From the NCBI GenBank assembly GCA_003574685.1, contig QOCQ01000018.1:54368-118367 (forward strand): DNA of 64,000 nt, in the 5' to 3' direction. Position 1 is the first letter of the stretch; every line of letters begins with the position of its first letter. The notes below the pieces were generated by a model. It saw only the letters and a program-made list of their open reading frames with translations. It was not told where the DNA came from and did no database searches. Below are positions 45,273 to 53,448 of this stretch, piece by piece. A program made the position numbers and the translations under genes. The DNA comes from Rhodospirillaceae bacterium SYSU D60007. GTDB lineage: Bacteria > Pseudomonadota > Alphaproteobacteria > Reyranellales > Reyranellaceae.

Positions 45273-45800
45273 ATGGTTCTGTCCTTGCGGGCGGCTGCCT
45301 GTGCCGCCGTTTGCGCGCTGCCGCTGGCCGGCACGGCGCTGGCCCACGTCGTTTCCGATCCCAACGAAGGCGCGGCGGGGCGCTATTTCCGTACCGCCTT
45401 TCGCGTCACGCACGGCTGTCACGGTTCGCCCACCGTCGCGGTCACCATCCGCATCCCGGATGGCGTCCTGTCGGTGAAGCCGCAGCCCAAGGCGGGCTGG
45501 GAAGTCGAGCTGCGTACACGGCCGCTCGAAACGCCCGTCAGAGGCGCCCATGGGCATGAAATCCGCGAAACCGTCTCGGAGGTAACGTGGCGCGGCGGAC
45601 CGCTGCCCGACACGCATTTCGATGAGTTCGCGCTCTCCATGCGCCTGCCCGACCAGCCGGGCGCTACGCTGCATTTCCCGGTGGTGCAGACCTGCGCCGA
45701 CGGCAGCATCGCGTGGAACGGCATACCCGCACCCGGCCAGACGTGGAGCGAGCTTCCCGCGCCGGCGCCTTTCATCCGCCTGCGTGCGCCGCAGCCATGA
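45273..45800 (+). CDS. YcnI-like (DUF1775) copper-binding-type protein
   Basis: A 175-residue exported protein with a signal peptide ending GTALA, so the mature N-terminus is His (HVVSDPNEG). In YcnI the free N-terminal His is a copper ligand. The domain includes FRVTHGCHGSPTVAVTIRIPDGV and WELRTRP-type KPQPKAGWEVELRTRP, hallmarks of DUF1775. GGGGAG 7 bases upstream fixes ATG 45273 over an earlier TTG. The stop overlaps the TonB receptor ATG, so both are translated together. Confidence 0.87.
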   Translation: MVLSLRAAACAAVCALPLAGTALAHVVSDPNEGAAGRYFRTAFRVTHGCHGSPTVAVTIRIPDGVLSVKPQPKAGWEVELRTRPLETPVRGAHGHEIRETVSEVTWRGGPLPDTHFDEFALSMRLPDQPGATLHFPVVQTCADGSIAWNGIPAPGQTWSELPAPAPFIRLRAPQP

Positions 45801-47875
45801 TGACGCTGACGGAGAGAGGCCGGCCCGCAGCCGCCGGCCTGCTTGCGCTTGCGCTCGCGGGTGCAGTCCCAGCGCAGGCTCAAGAGGTGCTGCCGCCGGT
45901 CACCGTGACAGTCGACCGTCCCATTCGGTCGCTCACCGTGCCGTCGCTCGACGATGCGCGGCGGGCGCTGGACCGGGTGCCGGGCGGTACCGCCATCGTG
46001 CCCGCCGAGCGCATCCGCGAGGGACGCGCCCTGACGCCCAAGGATGCACTGGACTACGTGCCGGGCGTCTTCGTGCAGCCCAAATACGGGCAGGAGGATT
46101 CGCGCCTCTCGATCCGCGGCTCGGGCTTGTCGCGCAACTTCCATCTGCGCGGCGTGCGCATCATGGTCGATGGCATCCCCATGAACCTGGCGGATGGCAG
46201 CGCCGACACGCAGGAGCTGGACCCGCTCGCGGTACGCTATATCGAGGTCTACAAGGGCGCCAACGCGCTGCAATGGGGCGCGGCGTCTTTGGGCGGCGCC
46301 ATCAACTACGTGTCGCCGACGGGACGCAGTTCCCCGGGTCTGCTGCTGCGCGCCGACGCCGGCTCGTTCGGCACCGTTGGCGGGCAGTTCGCGGCCGGCA
46401 ACGCCTCAGGGCCCTGGGATTACTGGCTGTCGCCCACCTGGAGCGACTCGGACGGCTATCGCCAGCACACCGAGCGTGACTACCTGCGCTTCAGCGGCAA
46501 TCTCGGTTACCGCTTCGATGAGCACGCCGAGACCCGGTTCTTCGCCGGCGCCAACCGTATCCGCCAGAAGATTCCGAGCTCGCTCACCCGCCCGCGCGCC
46601 TACAGCGATCCCCGCACGACGGACCCTTCGAGTTTTCTGTTTGGTACGCGGCGGGACATCGATTCGATTCGTCTCGCCAACAGAACGACCGTACGGGTGG
46701 GCGAGGATGAGCTGACAACTTCCGTCTGGTATCACCGCAAGGTGCTGTTTCATCCCCTGACGTTCGGCGTCATTGACCAGGTGTCCGACGATGGCGGCGG
46801 CAGCGCACGGCTGGCGGGCAAAGGGCATATCGGCGGACTGAAGCTTGATTACATCGCCGGTGCCAACCTGTTTGCCGGCGAAACCGTCAACAAGACGTAT
46901 GTCAACAGCACTGGTCATCGCGGCGCGCTGATGAACCACGTGCTGGAGCGCTCGATGAACCTCGAGGTCTACGGCGAGGGGCGGCTGTACCTCGATCCGA
47001 CGCTGGCAGTGATCCTTGGTGCCCAGTTCAATCATTCGCGGCGCCGGCTGATCGACAAGTTCCTGGCCAATGGCGATGACAGCGGCAGCAAGACTTTCGA
47101 CAGCGTCAATCCCAGGCTGGGCCTGCTGTGGGAACCGCGCAAGGACCTTCAGCTCTTCGCCAATGTGAGCAAGGCGTCGGAGCCGCCGACCTTCTCCGAG
47201 CTCAACCCCAACGCCAATCCCGGCTTTGCCGATCTCAAGCCGCAAAAATCGTGGACTGCCGAGATCGGCGCGCGCGGCCGCTGGCTGGGCGTGGCCTTCG
47301 ACCTGTCGGTCTACCGCGCCTGGGTGAGGGACGAGCTGCAGCTTTTTGTCGTGCCGGGCTCGGGCAGCGGCGGCTTCGCGCTGAACGCCGACCGCACGCT
47401 GCACCAGGGCGTGGAGCTGGGCATCGACACGACGATCTTTCACGACCTGACGGTTGCGGCGGACCGGCTCGACCTGCGCCTCGCCTACACGTTCAGCGAT
47501 TTCCGCTTCCGCGACGATCCGGTGGCGGGCGACAACCAGATTCCGGGCGCGCCACGCCACTACATCCGCGCCGAGCTGCTCTACAGCCACCCGCGCGGCT
47601 TCTGGTTCGGACCGAACGTGGAATGGGTGCCGCAGGGCTACTACGTGGACAACGCCAACACGAAGGCGTTTCGCACGAAGGCCTATGCCCTGCTGGGGGC
47701 GCGGGCGGGATGGCGCTTCGAAAACGGCCTGAACTTTTTTCTTGATGCCCGCAATCTCTTCAACAAGACGTACGTCTCGAATACCAACGCGCGGCCGGTC
47801 GCCACGAGCCTCGATCAGCTTTATAACCCCGGCGACGGCCGGGCGGTTTTCGTCGGGCTGGAGTACCGCTGGTAG
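45797..47875 (+). CDS. TonB-dependent outer-membrane receptor
   Basis: A 692-residue receptor with signal peptide (cleavage after AQA near residue 28). A plug domain (ALDYVPGVFVQPKYGQEDSR, LSIRGSGLSRNFHLRGVRIMV) precedes the beta-barrel. The TonB box is probably LPPVTVTV. The C-terminal strand ends YRW, the outer-membrane sorting signal. The gene overlaps the YcnI-like ATG region by 4 bases and lies downstream of the DUF2946-type gene; together they suggest import of copper or a copper complex. A siderophore or other ligand is equally possible on sequence alone. Confidence 0.9.
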   Translation: MMTLTERGRPAAAGLLALALAGAVPAQAQEVLPPVTVTVDRPIRSLTVPSLDDARRALDRVPGGTAIVPAERIREGRALTPKDALDYVPGVFVQPKYGQEDSRLSIRGSGLSRNFHLRGVRIMVDGIPMNLADGSADTQELDPLAVRYIEVYKGANALQWGAASLGGAINYVSPTGRSSPGLLLRADAGSFGTVGGQFAAGNASGPWDYWLSPTWSDSDGYRQHTERDYLRFSGNLGYRFDEHAETRFFAGANRIRQKIPSSLTRPRAYSDPRTTDPSSFLFGTRRDIDSIRLANRTTVRVGEDELTTSVWYHRKVLFHPLTFGVIDQVSDDGGGSARLAGKGHIGGLKLDYIAGANLFAGETVNKTYVNSTGHRGALMNHVLERSMNLEVYGEGRLYLDPTLAVILGAQFNHSRRRLIDKFLANGDDSGSKTFDSVNPRLGLLWEPRKDLQLFANVSKASEPPTFSELNPNANPGFADLKPQKSWTAEIGARGRWLGVAFDLSVYRAWVRDELQLFVVPGSGSGGFALNADRTLHQGVELGIDTTIFHDLTVAADRLDLRLAYTFSDFRFRDDPVAGDNQIPGAPRHYIRAELLYSHPRGFWFGPNVEWVPQGYYVDNANTKAFRTKAYALLGARAGWRFENGLNFFLDARNLFNKTYVSNTNARPVATSLDQLYNPGDGRAVFVGLEYRW

Positions 47876-47895
47876 ATTCGGGAAAGGACAGCGCG

Positions 47896-48804
47896 TTGGC
47901 GACGGGAACATCAGACAATCCATCAGCCGCACCGGCGGCCGGCTACGCGGGCGCCCCGCCGGAAGCGATCCAGTTCCACTACGACGTGGGCGTTGATTTC
48001 TACCGCATCTGGCTGGACCCGCTGCTGGTCTACAGCGCCGCGCGCTGGCGCGGGCCGCTGGAGCAGGGGCCGCCGTCCATACGCACGCTGGAGGAGGCCC
48101 AGCTCGCCAAGCTGGATTTCCACCTCGATGCCGTGCGCGTGCAGGAATGCGCCTCGCTGCTGGATGTCGGCTGCGGCTGGGGCGCACTGATGAAGCGGGC
48201 GCGCGATCGCGGCGTCGAGCGTGCGGTCGGCCTGACGCTGAGCCAGGACCAGGAAGACTACGTGCGCACGCAGCAATGGTCCGGCATCGAGGTGCGGCGG
48301 GAAAGCTACGAGGTCTTCGCGCCAGAGCAGCCCTTCGATGCCATCGTCAGCATCGGCGCCTTCGAGCATTTCGTGCGGCCGGGCTACGAGCCGGCGCAGC
48401 GCCAGGCGATCTACCGCAACTTCTTCGAGCGCTGCCGCGGCTGGCTGCGCAAGGGCGGCGTGCTGTCGCTGCAAAGCATCTGCTGGGGCTATGTCGACCG
48501 CGCCTATGCCGCGAAGGCCGTGCCGGTCTGGATATTCCCCGACTCCGACCTGCCGTGGCCCAGCGAGGTGTTCGAGGCGGCCAATCCGTTCTTCGACGTG
48601 ATCTATGCCGAAAGCCGCGGCGAGGACTATGCCCTGACCCTGCGCGAATGGCTGAAGCGGCTGCGCGCCAACAAGGCCGAAATCATCGCCGCGCACGGCG
48701 AGAAGCTGTTCGACCAGTACGAAAAATACCTGCGCCGCTGCACCTACGCCTTCGAGAACAACACCGTGACCCTGATGCGCTTCGTCATGTCCCGCCGCGG
48801 ATAA
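47896..48804 (+). CDS. Cyclopropane-fatty-acid synthase-like methyltransferase
   Basis: A 302-residue class I methyltransferase with the CFA synthase pattern: SAM motif LLDVGCGWGALM (GCGWG 92-96), FHYDVGVDFYRIWLD near the N-terminus, LTLSQDQEDYV, and SIGAFEHF. It may modify a lipid or a small molecule; it is shorter than the 380-residue E. coli enzyme and lacks its extra N-terminal domain. The start is TTG with GGAAAGG upstream. It lies 20 bases after the TonB receptor and may be co-transcribed. Confidence 0.85.
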   Translation: MATGTSDNPSAAPAAGYAGAPPEAIQFHYDVGVDFYRIWLDPLLVYSAARWRGPLEQGPPSIRTLEEAQLAKLDFHLDAVRVQECASLLDVGCGWGALMKRARDRGVERAVGLTLSQDQEDYVRTQQWSGIEVRRESYEVFAPEQPFDAIVSIGAFEHFVRPGYEPAQRQAIYRNFFERCRGWLRKGGVLSLQSICWGYVDRAYAAKAVPVWIFPDSDLPWPSEVFEAANPFFDVIYAESRGEDYALTLREWLKRLRANKAEIIAAHGEKLFDQYEKYLRRCTYAFENNTVTLMRFVMSRRG

Positions 48805-48806
48805 TC

Positions 48807-48917
48807 CTTCATGGTGAGCTTGTCGAACCATGAAGGCGGCGCACGGCGGCAACGCGGGTCGCTTCATGGTTCGACCCGGTGGATGCGAAGCATCCACCTG
48901 TGCTCACCATGAAGCGG
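48807..48917. repeat. Family A inverted repeat, copy 4, with a nested palindrome
   Basis: Left unit normal; the right unit is split. After TTCGAC a perfect short palindrome, GGTGGATGC gaa GCATCCACC (48878-48898), stands before CTCACCATGAAG. It lies between the convergent methyltransferase and SnoaL genes. Confidence 0.85.
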
Positions 48918-48920
48918 TTC

Positions 48921-49385
48921 TCAGCCGTCGGGGCCGCTGAACCTGCCGTGCGAGACAGCGGGGGTGCCGCGGAACAGCGACATGTGGGTGTGCACGGCGA
49001 TCCACGGATCGCCGATCTTCTCGCGGGCAAAGGCTATGGTGGCGCGGCCGCGGCGGTCGAAGCGGCTGCCGTCGGGATTGAAGCCGTCCGAATCCCAGAT
49101 CGCCATCCCCGTACCGCTCAGGCGGTCGGGCGAGACGATGCCCTTCACATCCGTCAGCCGCCAGTGGAAGCGCCGGATCGTCGGCCACACCTTGCGCCAC
49201 TGCTCGCGCTCGACGCCGTCGCGCCCGGCCACGAAATCGCTGAACGTGCCGAAAGCGATCATGTCCTCGGCGAACAGCGCCCGCCCGGCCGCGAAATCGA
49301 CCGCGTTGACGCAATCCTCCAGCGCCTTGAACCAGCGCCGCATGGCTTCGATGTCATCGGGCTGAGGTTCGCTGCGCAGCTTCAT
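48921..49385 (-). CDS. SnoaL/NTF2-like protein
   Basis: A 154-residue cone-fold protein of the SnoaL-like type (MRRWFKALEDCVNAVDFAAGRALFAED, AFGTFSDFVAGRDGVE, WRLTDVKGIVSPDRL). Such proteins act as small isomerases, hydrolases or binding proteins. No catalytic pair can be assigned with confidence. It follows the MAPEG gene by 10 bases, probably in one transcript. Confidence 0.75.
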   Translation of the reverse strand: MKLRSEPQPDDIEAMRRWFKALEDCVNAVDFAAGRALFAEDMIAFGTFSDFVAGRDGVEREQWRKVWPTIRRFHWRLTDVKGIVSPDRLSGTGMAIWDSDGFNPDGSRFDRRGRATIAFAREKIGDPWIAVHTHMSLFRGTPAVSHGRFSGPDG

Positions 49386-49395
49386 TGGCGTGCCT

Positions 49396-49863
49396 CTAGA
49401 TTCCCAGTGCGGCGAGCAGTGTCCGGACGGTCATGAAGATGAGGATGAGCGAGCCCGCTGTCCACAGGGTTGCGCGCAGGTCGTGCGTCTGCGCGGTGAA
49501 ATAGGCAGCGAAGTGCAGCAGCCGTGACGCAGCGTAGCCGTAGAGCAGCACCTGCGCGAGCAACAGCGGTGGCACTGTCAGTACATACAGGAAGCCGGCG
49601 ACGAGGAAGAACGGCACGTTCTCCAGATCGTTCATCTGAATGCGCCTGATGCGCTCGACTCGTTCGTCCGGCTCGAGCTGCCGCGGGTCGGGATTGGGAT
49701 TGAGCGGCGTCTTCCTGAGATCTTCGGGCGAGCGGAACCCGCCCTTCACCTGCAGCATGCGCACTACCGTCAGCCATGACATTGCCACGGCCTTCAGGAT
49801 CATCAGCGTGGCGGCAATAGCGTAGGTGGCGAATAGCGGATCCTGCAGACTCAGCCTGTCCAT
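49396..49863 (-). CDS. MAPEG-family membrane protein
   Basis: A 155-residue protein with four hydrophobic segments and the MAPEG hallmarks: ERVERIRRIQMNDLENVPFFLVAGFLYV and LLYGYAASRLLHFAAYFTAQ. MAPEG proteins are membrane glutathione transferases or related enzymes. GGGGGAG 7 bases before ATG 49863 fixes the start; it overlaps the HxlR stop by 13 bases. The glutathione link matters because a kappa-GST-like isomerase gene lies across the divergent promoter. Confidence 0.82.
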   Translation of the reverse strand: MDRLSLQDPLFATYAIAATLMILKAVAMSWLTVVRMLQVKGGFRSPEDLRKTPLNPNPDPRQLEPDERVERIRRIQMNDLENVPFFLVAGFLYVLTVPPLLLAQVLLYGYAASRLLHFAAYFTAQTHDLRATLWTAGSLILIFMTVRTLLAALGI

Positions 49864-50345
49864 CCGTCGGCTCCCCCCTCGATACATTCGCCGCGGCGCG
49901 CGCCGGGGCCGGGGTGGACGTGGACGGCGCGGGCGTGCAGCGGCTCGCCGCATTCCGAGCACACTGTCACCGGATCGAACAGCTTCCCGCAAGCCTTGTG
50001 ACGGTGCAGCAGCGGACGACCGCGCCGGCCCGCGAGATGCACGTCGCCGAAATGCACGATGGCCATCAGGACGGGATAGAGGTCGAGGCCCTTGTCGGTC
50101 AGCCGGTATTCGTGGCGCAGCGGCCGCCGCTCGTAGGCCACCTTGCGCAGCACGCCGGCCTTCACCAGCTTGCGCAGCCGGTCGGCCAGCACGTGGCGCG
50201 TGATTCCCAGCCGCGCCTGGAATTCCTCGAAGCGGCGCACGCCCAGGAAGCAGTCGCGCAGCACCAGTAGCGTCCAGCGGTCGCCGATCACCGCCACGGT
50301 GCGCGCCACGGAGCAGGCCTCCCGGTCCAGTTCCCGCCATCGCAT
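49851..50345 (-). CDS. HxlR-family transcriptional regulator
   Basis: A 164-residue winged-helix regulator of HxlR type (CSVARTVAVIGDRWTLLVLRDCFLGVRRFEEFQARLGITRHVLADRL and the wing RPLRHEYRLTDKG). Note the sequence contains Cys11 near the N-terminus and a zinc-ribbon-like C-terminus (ACGKLFDPVTVCSECGEPL), so it may sense redox or a reactive compound. GGAGG 7 bases before ATG 50345 fixes the start. It is divergent from the SDR operon, with candidate operators in the gap. Confidence 0.88.
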   Translation of the reverse strand: MRWRELDREACSVARTVAVIGDRWTLLVLRDCFLGVRRFEEFQARLGITRHVLADRLRKLVKAGVLRKVAYERRPLRHEYRLTDKGLDLYPVLMAIVHFGDVHLAGRRGRPLLHRHKACGKLFDPVTVCSECGEPLHARAVHVHPGPGARRGECIEGGADGWTG

Positions 50346-50374
50346 GAGATTTCCTCCGGCCCGCGGCAAAACGA

Positions 50375-50432
50375 TTGACGTTGACAAGTTCCCTTTCAGA
50401 ACGCACTGATCATACGTTCTTTTTTGGAACGT
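50375..50432. promoter_or_regulatory. Divergent promoter and candidate HxlR operator
   Basis: The 105-base gap contains TTGACA at 50381-50386. AGAACG (50398-50403) and CGTTCT (50415-50420) form one inverted pair, and ACGTTC (50414-50419) and GAACGT (50427-50432) a second, sharing the central half site. Such alternating half sites suit a dimeric winged-helix repressor. A matching -10 is weak, so transcription start is uncertain. Confidence 0.5.
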
Positions 50433-50450
50433 GCAACGGGAGGACGGGCC

Positions 50451-51179
50451 ATGGCCGATGCGAAAGCCGCGCTGGTGGTGGGCGCCGGCGATGCCACGGG
50501 CGGCGCCATTGCGCGCCGGTTCGCGCGCGAAGGCTACGTCGCCTGCGTCACGCGCCGGCACGCCGACAAGCTGCAGCCATTGGTGCAGCGCATCGAGAGC
50601 GAGGGTGGCCGGGCGCGGGCCTTCGGTACCGATGCGCGCAAGGAGGACGAGACGGTAGCGATGGTGGACACCATCGAGCGTGAGGTCGGGCCGATCGAGG
50701 TCGCCGTCTTCAACATCGGCGCCAACGTCAACTTCCCGATCCGGGAGACCACCAGCCGGGTCTACTTCAAGGTCTGGGAGATGGCCTGCTTCGCGGGCTT
50801 CCTGATGGGTCGCGAGGCGGCAAGGGTGATGGTGCCCCGCGGCCGGGGCACGATCCTGTTTACCGGCGCCACGGCAAGCGTGCGCGGGCGCGCCGGCTTT
50901 TCCGCCTTCGCCGGCGCCAAGCATGCCCTGCGCGGTCTGGCGCAGAGCATGGCGCGCGAGCTGGGGCCGCACGGCGTCCATGTGGCACATGTGGTGATCG
51001 ACGGCGCCATCGATACCGAATGGATTCGCAGCAATTTCCCGCAGCGTGCGGCGCTGAAGGCGCAGGACGGGATTCTGGATCCCGATGCGATCGCCGAAAA
51101 CTACTGGCAACTGCACACCCAGCACCGCAGCGCCTGGACGCACGAGCTGGATTTGCGGCCGTGGATCGAAAACTGGTGA
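50451..51179 (+). CDS. SDR-family protein with Tyr-to-Phe active site (paralogue 1)
   Basis: A 242-residue SDR-fold protein. The cofactor region is VVGAGDATGGAIARRFAREG. The position of the catalytic YxxxK is FAGAK, so Phe replaces Tyr while Lys stays. The tail YWQLHTQHRSAWTHELDLRP is nearly the same as in the paralogue at 51815. GGGAGG lies 7 bases before ATG 50451. First gene of a three-gene operon (SDR, isomerase, SDR) divergent from the HxlR gene. It may lack classical dehydrogenase activity. Confidence 0.82.
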   Translation: MADAKAALVVGAGDATGGAIARRFAREGYVACVTRRHADKLQPLVQRIESEGGRARAFGTDARKEDETVAMVDTIEREVGPIEVAVFNIGANVNFPIRETTSRVYFKVWEMACFAGFLMGREAARVMVPRGRGTILFTGATASVRGRAGFSAFAGAKHALRGLAQSMARELGPHGVHVAHVVIDGAIDTEWIRSNFPQRAALKAQDGILDPDAIAENYWQLHTQHRSAWTHELDLRPWIENW

Positions 51180-51190
51180 GGAGGCCCGCC

Positions 51191-51811
51191 ATGACGCCAA
51201 CCGTCGAGTTCCACTTCGATTTCGGAAGCCCCAACGCCTATCTGGCGCACAAGGTGATTCCCGCGATCGAGAAACGTACCGGGGCCTCGTTCCGCTATGT
51301 CCCGGTGCTGCTGGGCGGCGTGTTCAAGGCCACCAACAACCGCTCGCCGGTCGAAGCCCTTGGGGGCATCAGGAACAAGCCCGAATACGAGCGCCTGGAG
51401 GTGAAGCGCTTTGTGAAGCGCCATGCGCTCGACCGCTTCAAGCTCAACCCCCACTTCCCCGTGAACACGCTGCAGATCATGCGCGGTGCCGTGGCGGCGG
51501 AGATCGACGGCTTCCTGATGCCCTATGTCGAGGCGGTCTATCGCTTCATGTGGGAGGAGGGCCGCAAGATGGACGATCCTGCCGTGATCCGCGCCGCGCT
51601 CGACGAGGCGGGCTTCGACGGCGCGCGGCTGCTGGAGCGCGCGCAGGCGCCGGAGGTGAAGGAGCGGCTGCTGCGCAACACCGAGGCTTCCGTGGCGCGC
51701 GGCACCTTCGGCAGCCCCACCTTCTTCGTCGGCAACGAAATCTTCTTCGGCAAGGACCGCCTGCGCGACATCGAGGAAGAGATCGTGGCCCAATCCGGCA
51801 AGGGAGCCTGA
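51191..51811 (+). CDS. 2-hydroxychromene-2-carboxylate isomerase / kappa-GST-like (DsbA fold)
   Basis: A 206-residue thioredoxin-fold protein whose N-terminus FHFDFGSPNAYLA puts Ser13 at the active-site position of HCCA isomerase and kappa-class GST. Further segments: GGVFKATNNRSPVEALGG, and FGSPTFFVGNEIFFGKDRL at the C-terminal thioredoxin end. It uses glutathione to isomerise chromene or related compounds, for example in naphthalene degradation. GAGGAGG is 6 bases before the ATG. It sits between two SDR paralogues that share its promoter. No ring-hydroxylating oxygenase is in the window. Confidence 0.87.
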   Translation: MTPTVEFHFDFGSPNAYLAHKVIPAIEKRTGASFRYVPVLLGGVFKATNNRSPVEALGGIRNKPEYERLEVKRFVKRHALDRFKLNPHFPVNTLQIMRGAVAAEIDGFLMPYVEAVYRFMWEEGRKMDDPAVIRAALDEAGFDGARLLERAQAPEVKERLLRNTEASVARGTFGSPTFFVGNEIFFGKDRLRDIEEEIVAQSGKGA

Positions 51812-51814
51812 GGC

Positions 51815-52546
51815 ATGACCGCGAAAAACACCGCACTCATCGTCGGCGTCGGCGCCAGCGAAGGTGTCGGCGCCGCCACGGCACGCCGCTTTGCCCGCGA
51901 AGGTTTCCACGTCGTGGTTGTCGGCCGCACGCCGGCCAAGGTCGGCAAGGTGGCCGACGAAATCATTTCTGCCGGCGGTTCGGCCGAAGCACTGACAGGC
52001 GATGCCAGCACCGAGGCCGATGCGAGCCGATTCGTTGCGGCGGCTGATGCGCAGGGCACACTGCTGGTGACGGTCCACAACGCCGGCAGCAATCGCCGCG
52101 ACAGTTTCCTGGAGCTGGCGCGCGCCGATTTCGAGCAGCTCTGGCGCGAGCACTGCCTGGGCGGCTTTCTGGTTGGCCGCGAGGCGGCGCGCTGCATGGT
52201 GCCGCGCGGCAGCGGCTCGATCTTCTTCACCGGCGCGTCAGGCTCACTGCGCGGCCGTGCGGGCTTCGCCGCCTTCGCCGCCGCCAAGGCCGGGCTGCGC
52301 GCCGTGGCCCAGAGCATGGCGCGCGAGCTTGGTCCGAAGGGCATCCATGTGGCGCATGTGGTGGTGGATGGCGGCATCGGCGGTGCGCGCCTGCTGGGAC
52401 GCATGCCGCAACTGGCCGACGAGCGCGGGCCGGACGGCCTCTTGAGCTACGAGGCGATCGCCGACACATACTGGCAATTGCACATGCAGCACCGCAGCGC
52501 CTGGACGCACGAAATCGACCTGCGCCCCTGGACCGAGAGCTGGTGA
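51815..52546 (+). CDS. SDR-family protein with Tyr-to-Phe active site (paralogue 2)
   Basis: A 243-residue SDR fold. Cofactor motif IVGVGASEGVGAATARRFAR. The active-site segment reads GFAAFAAAKAGL, again Phe in place of Tyr with the Lys kept; catalytic Ser is TGAS. Its C-terminus (YWQLHMQHRSAWTHEIDLRP) nearly copies that of paralogue 1, so the two arose by duplication. It starts 3 bases after the isomerase stop. Family B copy 7 follows its stop. Confidence 0.82.
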   Translation: MTAKNTALIVGVGASEGVGAATARRFAREGFHVVVVGRTPAKVGKVADEIISAGGSAEALTGDASTEADASRFVAAADAQGTLLVTVHNAGSNRRDSFLELARADFEQLWREHCLGGFLVGREAARCMVPRGSGSIFFTGASGSLRGRAGFAAFAAAKAGLRAVAQSMARELGPKGIHVAHVVVDGGIGGARLLGRMPQLADERGPDGLLSYEAIADTYWQLHMQHRSAWTHEIDLRPWTESW

Positions 52547-52565
52547 ATCGGGAATCTGCCTGATT

Positions 52566-52684
52566 CCTTCCCCCGTAGGGGGAAGGTGCCCGAAGGGCGG
52601 AAGGGGGATGGTGCAACAAGCGCCGTGCTTGTTGAGGCATCCCCCTTCCGGCGCTGCGCGCCACCTTCCCCCTCCGGGGGAAGG
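52566..52684. repeat. Family B composite palindrome, copy 7 (p left, c right)
   Basis: Terminal hairpins CTTCCCCC/GGGGGAAG, the left with one TA change, GCCCGAAGGGC at left and GGCGCTGCGCGCC at right. It separates the SDR operon from the PrsW-like gene on the same strand. Confidence 0.9.
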
Positions 52685-52746
52685 ACACATATGCGCGCAG
52701 CGAGACATCTTTGCCGGGCGGGATGGGCGGTGTATGCCGCAGGGGC

Positions 52747-53448
52747 ATGTCCGGAATTGTCATCGCTGCGCTGATCGCCGCGACAGCGGCAACGCTGGTC
52801 TGGGGCGCCGCGATCCTGGCTCGCGGGCAACGCAGTGACCGCAGGCTCCTGGCGTTGTGCTTCGTGCTGCAGTTGCCGATGAGCGCGGTGGCGTATCATC
52901 TCGTGCGCACACCGCTGGACCGCGCCGTTCATGGGCTGCTGGGCGACGGTGCGCTCTATGCGTGGGGCCGGCTGCTCTATGCGCCGGTCACCGAGGAGCC
53001 GGCCAAGCTGTGGCCGCTGCTCATTCCCTGGATCGCCCGGCGCGTGACGCGCAGCAATGCCGCGCGGGTCGCGGCGGCGCTGGGGCTGGGGTTCGGCGTC
53101 GGCGAGATCGGACTTCTCGCGGACCTCATTCGCGTAAACCCGCGCGTCGCCGGACTCGCCTGGCATGAGCTCACGGGCTTCATGGTCGAGCGGTTCCTGG
53201 TATGCCTGGTCCATGGCCTGCTGACGGCCATGGCGCTGCTCGGCTGGAAGGCATGGCGCATCGGGCTCGCCGGCGGGCTTGCGCTCGCCATCCTCCTGCA
53301 TCTTGCGGTGAACTTGCCCATCGCCGCGGTGCATGCTGGTTGGTTCGGTACGGAACCCGCGACGCTGACTGTCCTGATGTCGGTGTGGAACGCGGCTTTC
53401 TTTATCGCTGCACTGGTGGTGCTGCTGGTTCTCGACGGCAAGCGCTGA
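52747..53448 (+). CDS. PrsW-like polytopic membrane protein (possible intramembrane protease)
   Basis: A 233-residue protein with about seven hydrophobic segments. The motifs resemble the PrsW/CAAX-protease set: EEPAK (Glu83-Glu84 to Lys87), FGVGE (Glu120), His156 and His185. All putative metal-site residues are present, so it could be a membrane protease that cuts a regulator. No substrate gene is obvious nearby. Its 3' end overlaps the convergent CobW gene by 47 bases. ATG 52747 chosen; an earlier ATG at 52711 is in the repeat's edge. Confidence 0.7.
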   Translation: MSGIVIAALIAATAATLVWGAAILARGQRSDRRLLALCFVLQLPMSAVAYHLVRTPLDRAVHGLLGDGALYAWGRLLYAPVTEEPAKLWPLLIPWIARRVTRSNAARVAAALGLGFGVGEIGLLADLIRVNPRVAGLAWHELTGFMVERFLVCLVHGLLTAMALLGWKAWRIGLAGGLALAILLHLAVNLPIAAVHAGWFGTEPATLTVLMSVWNAAFFIAALVVLLVLDGKR

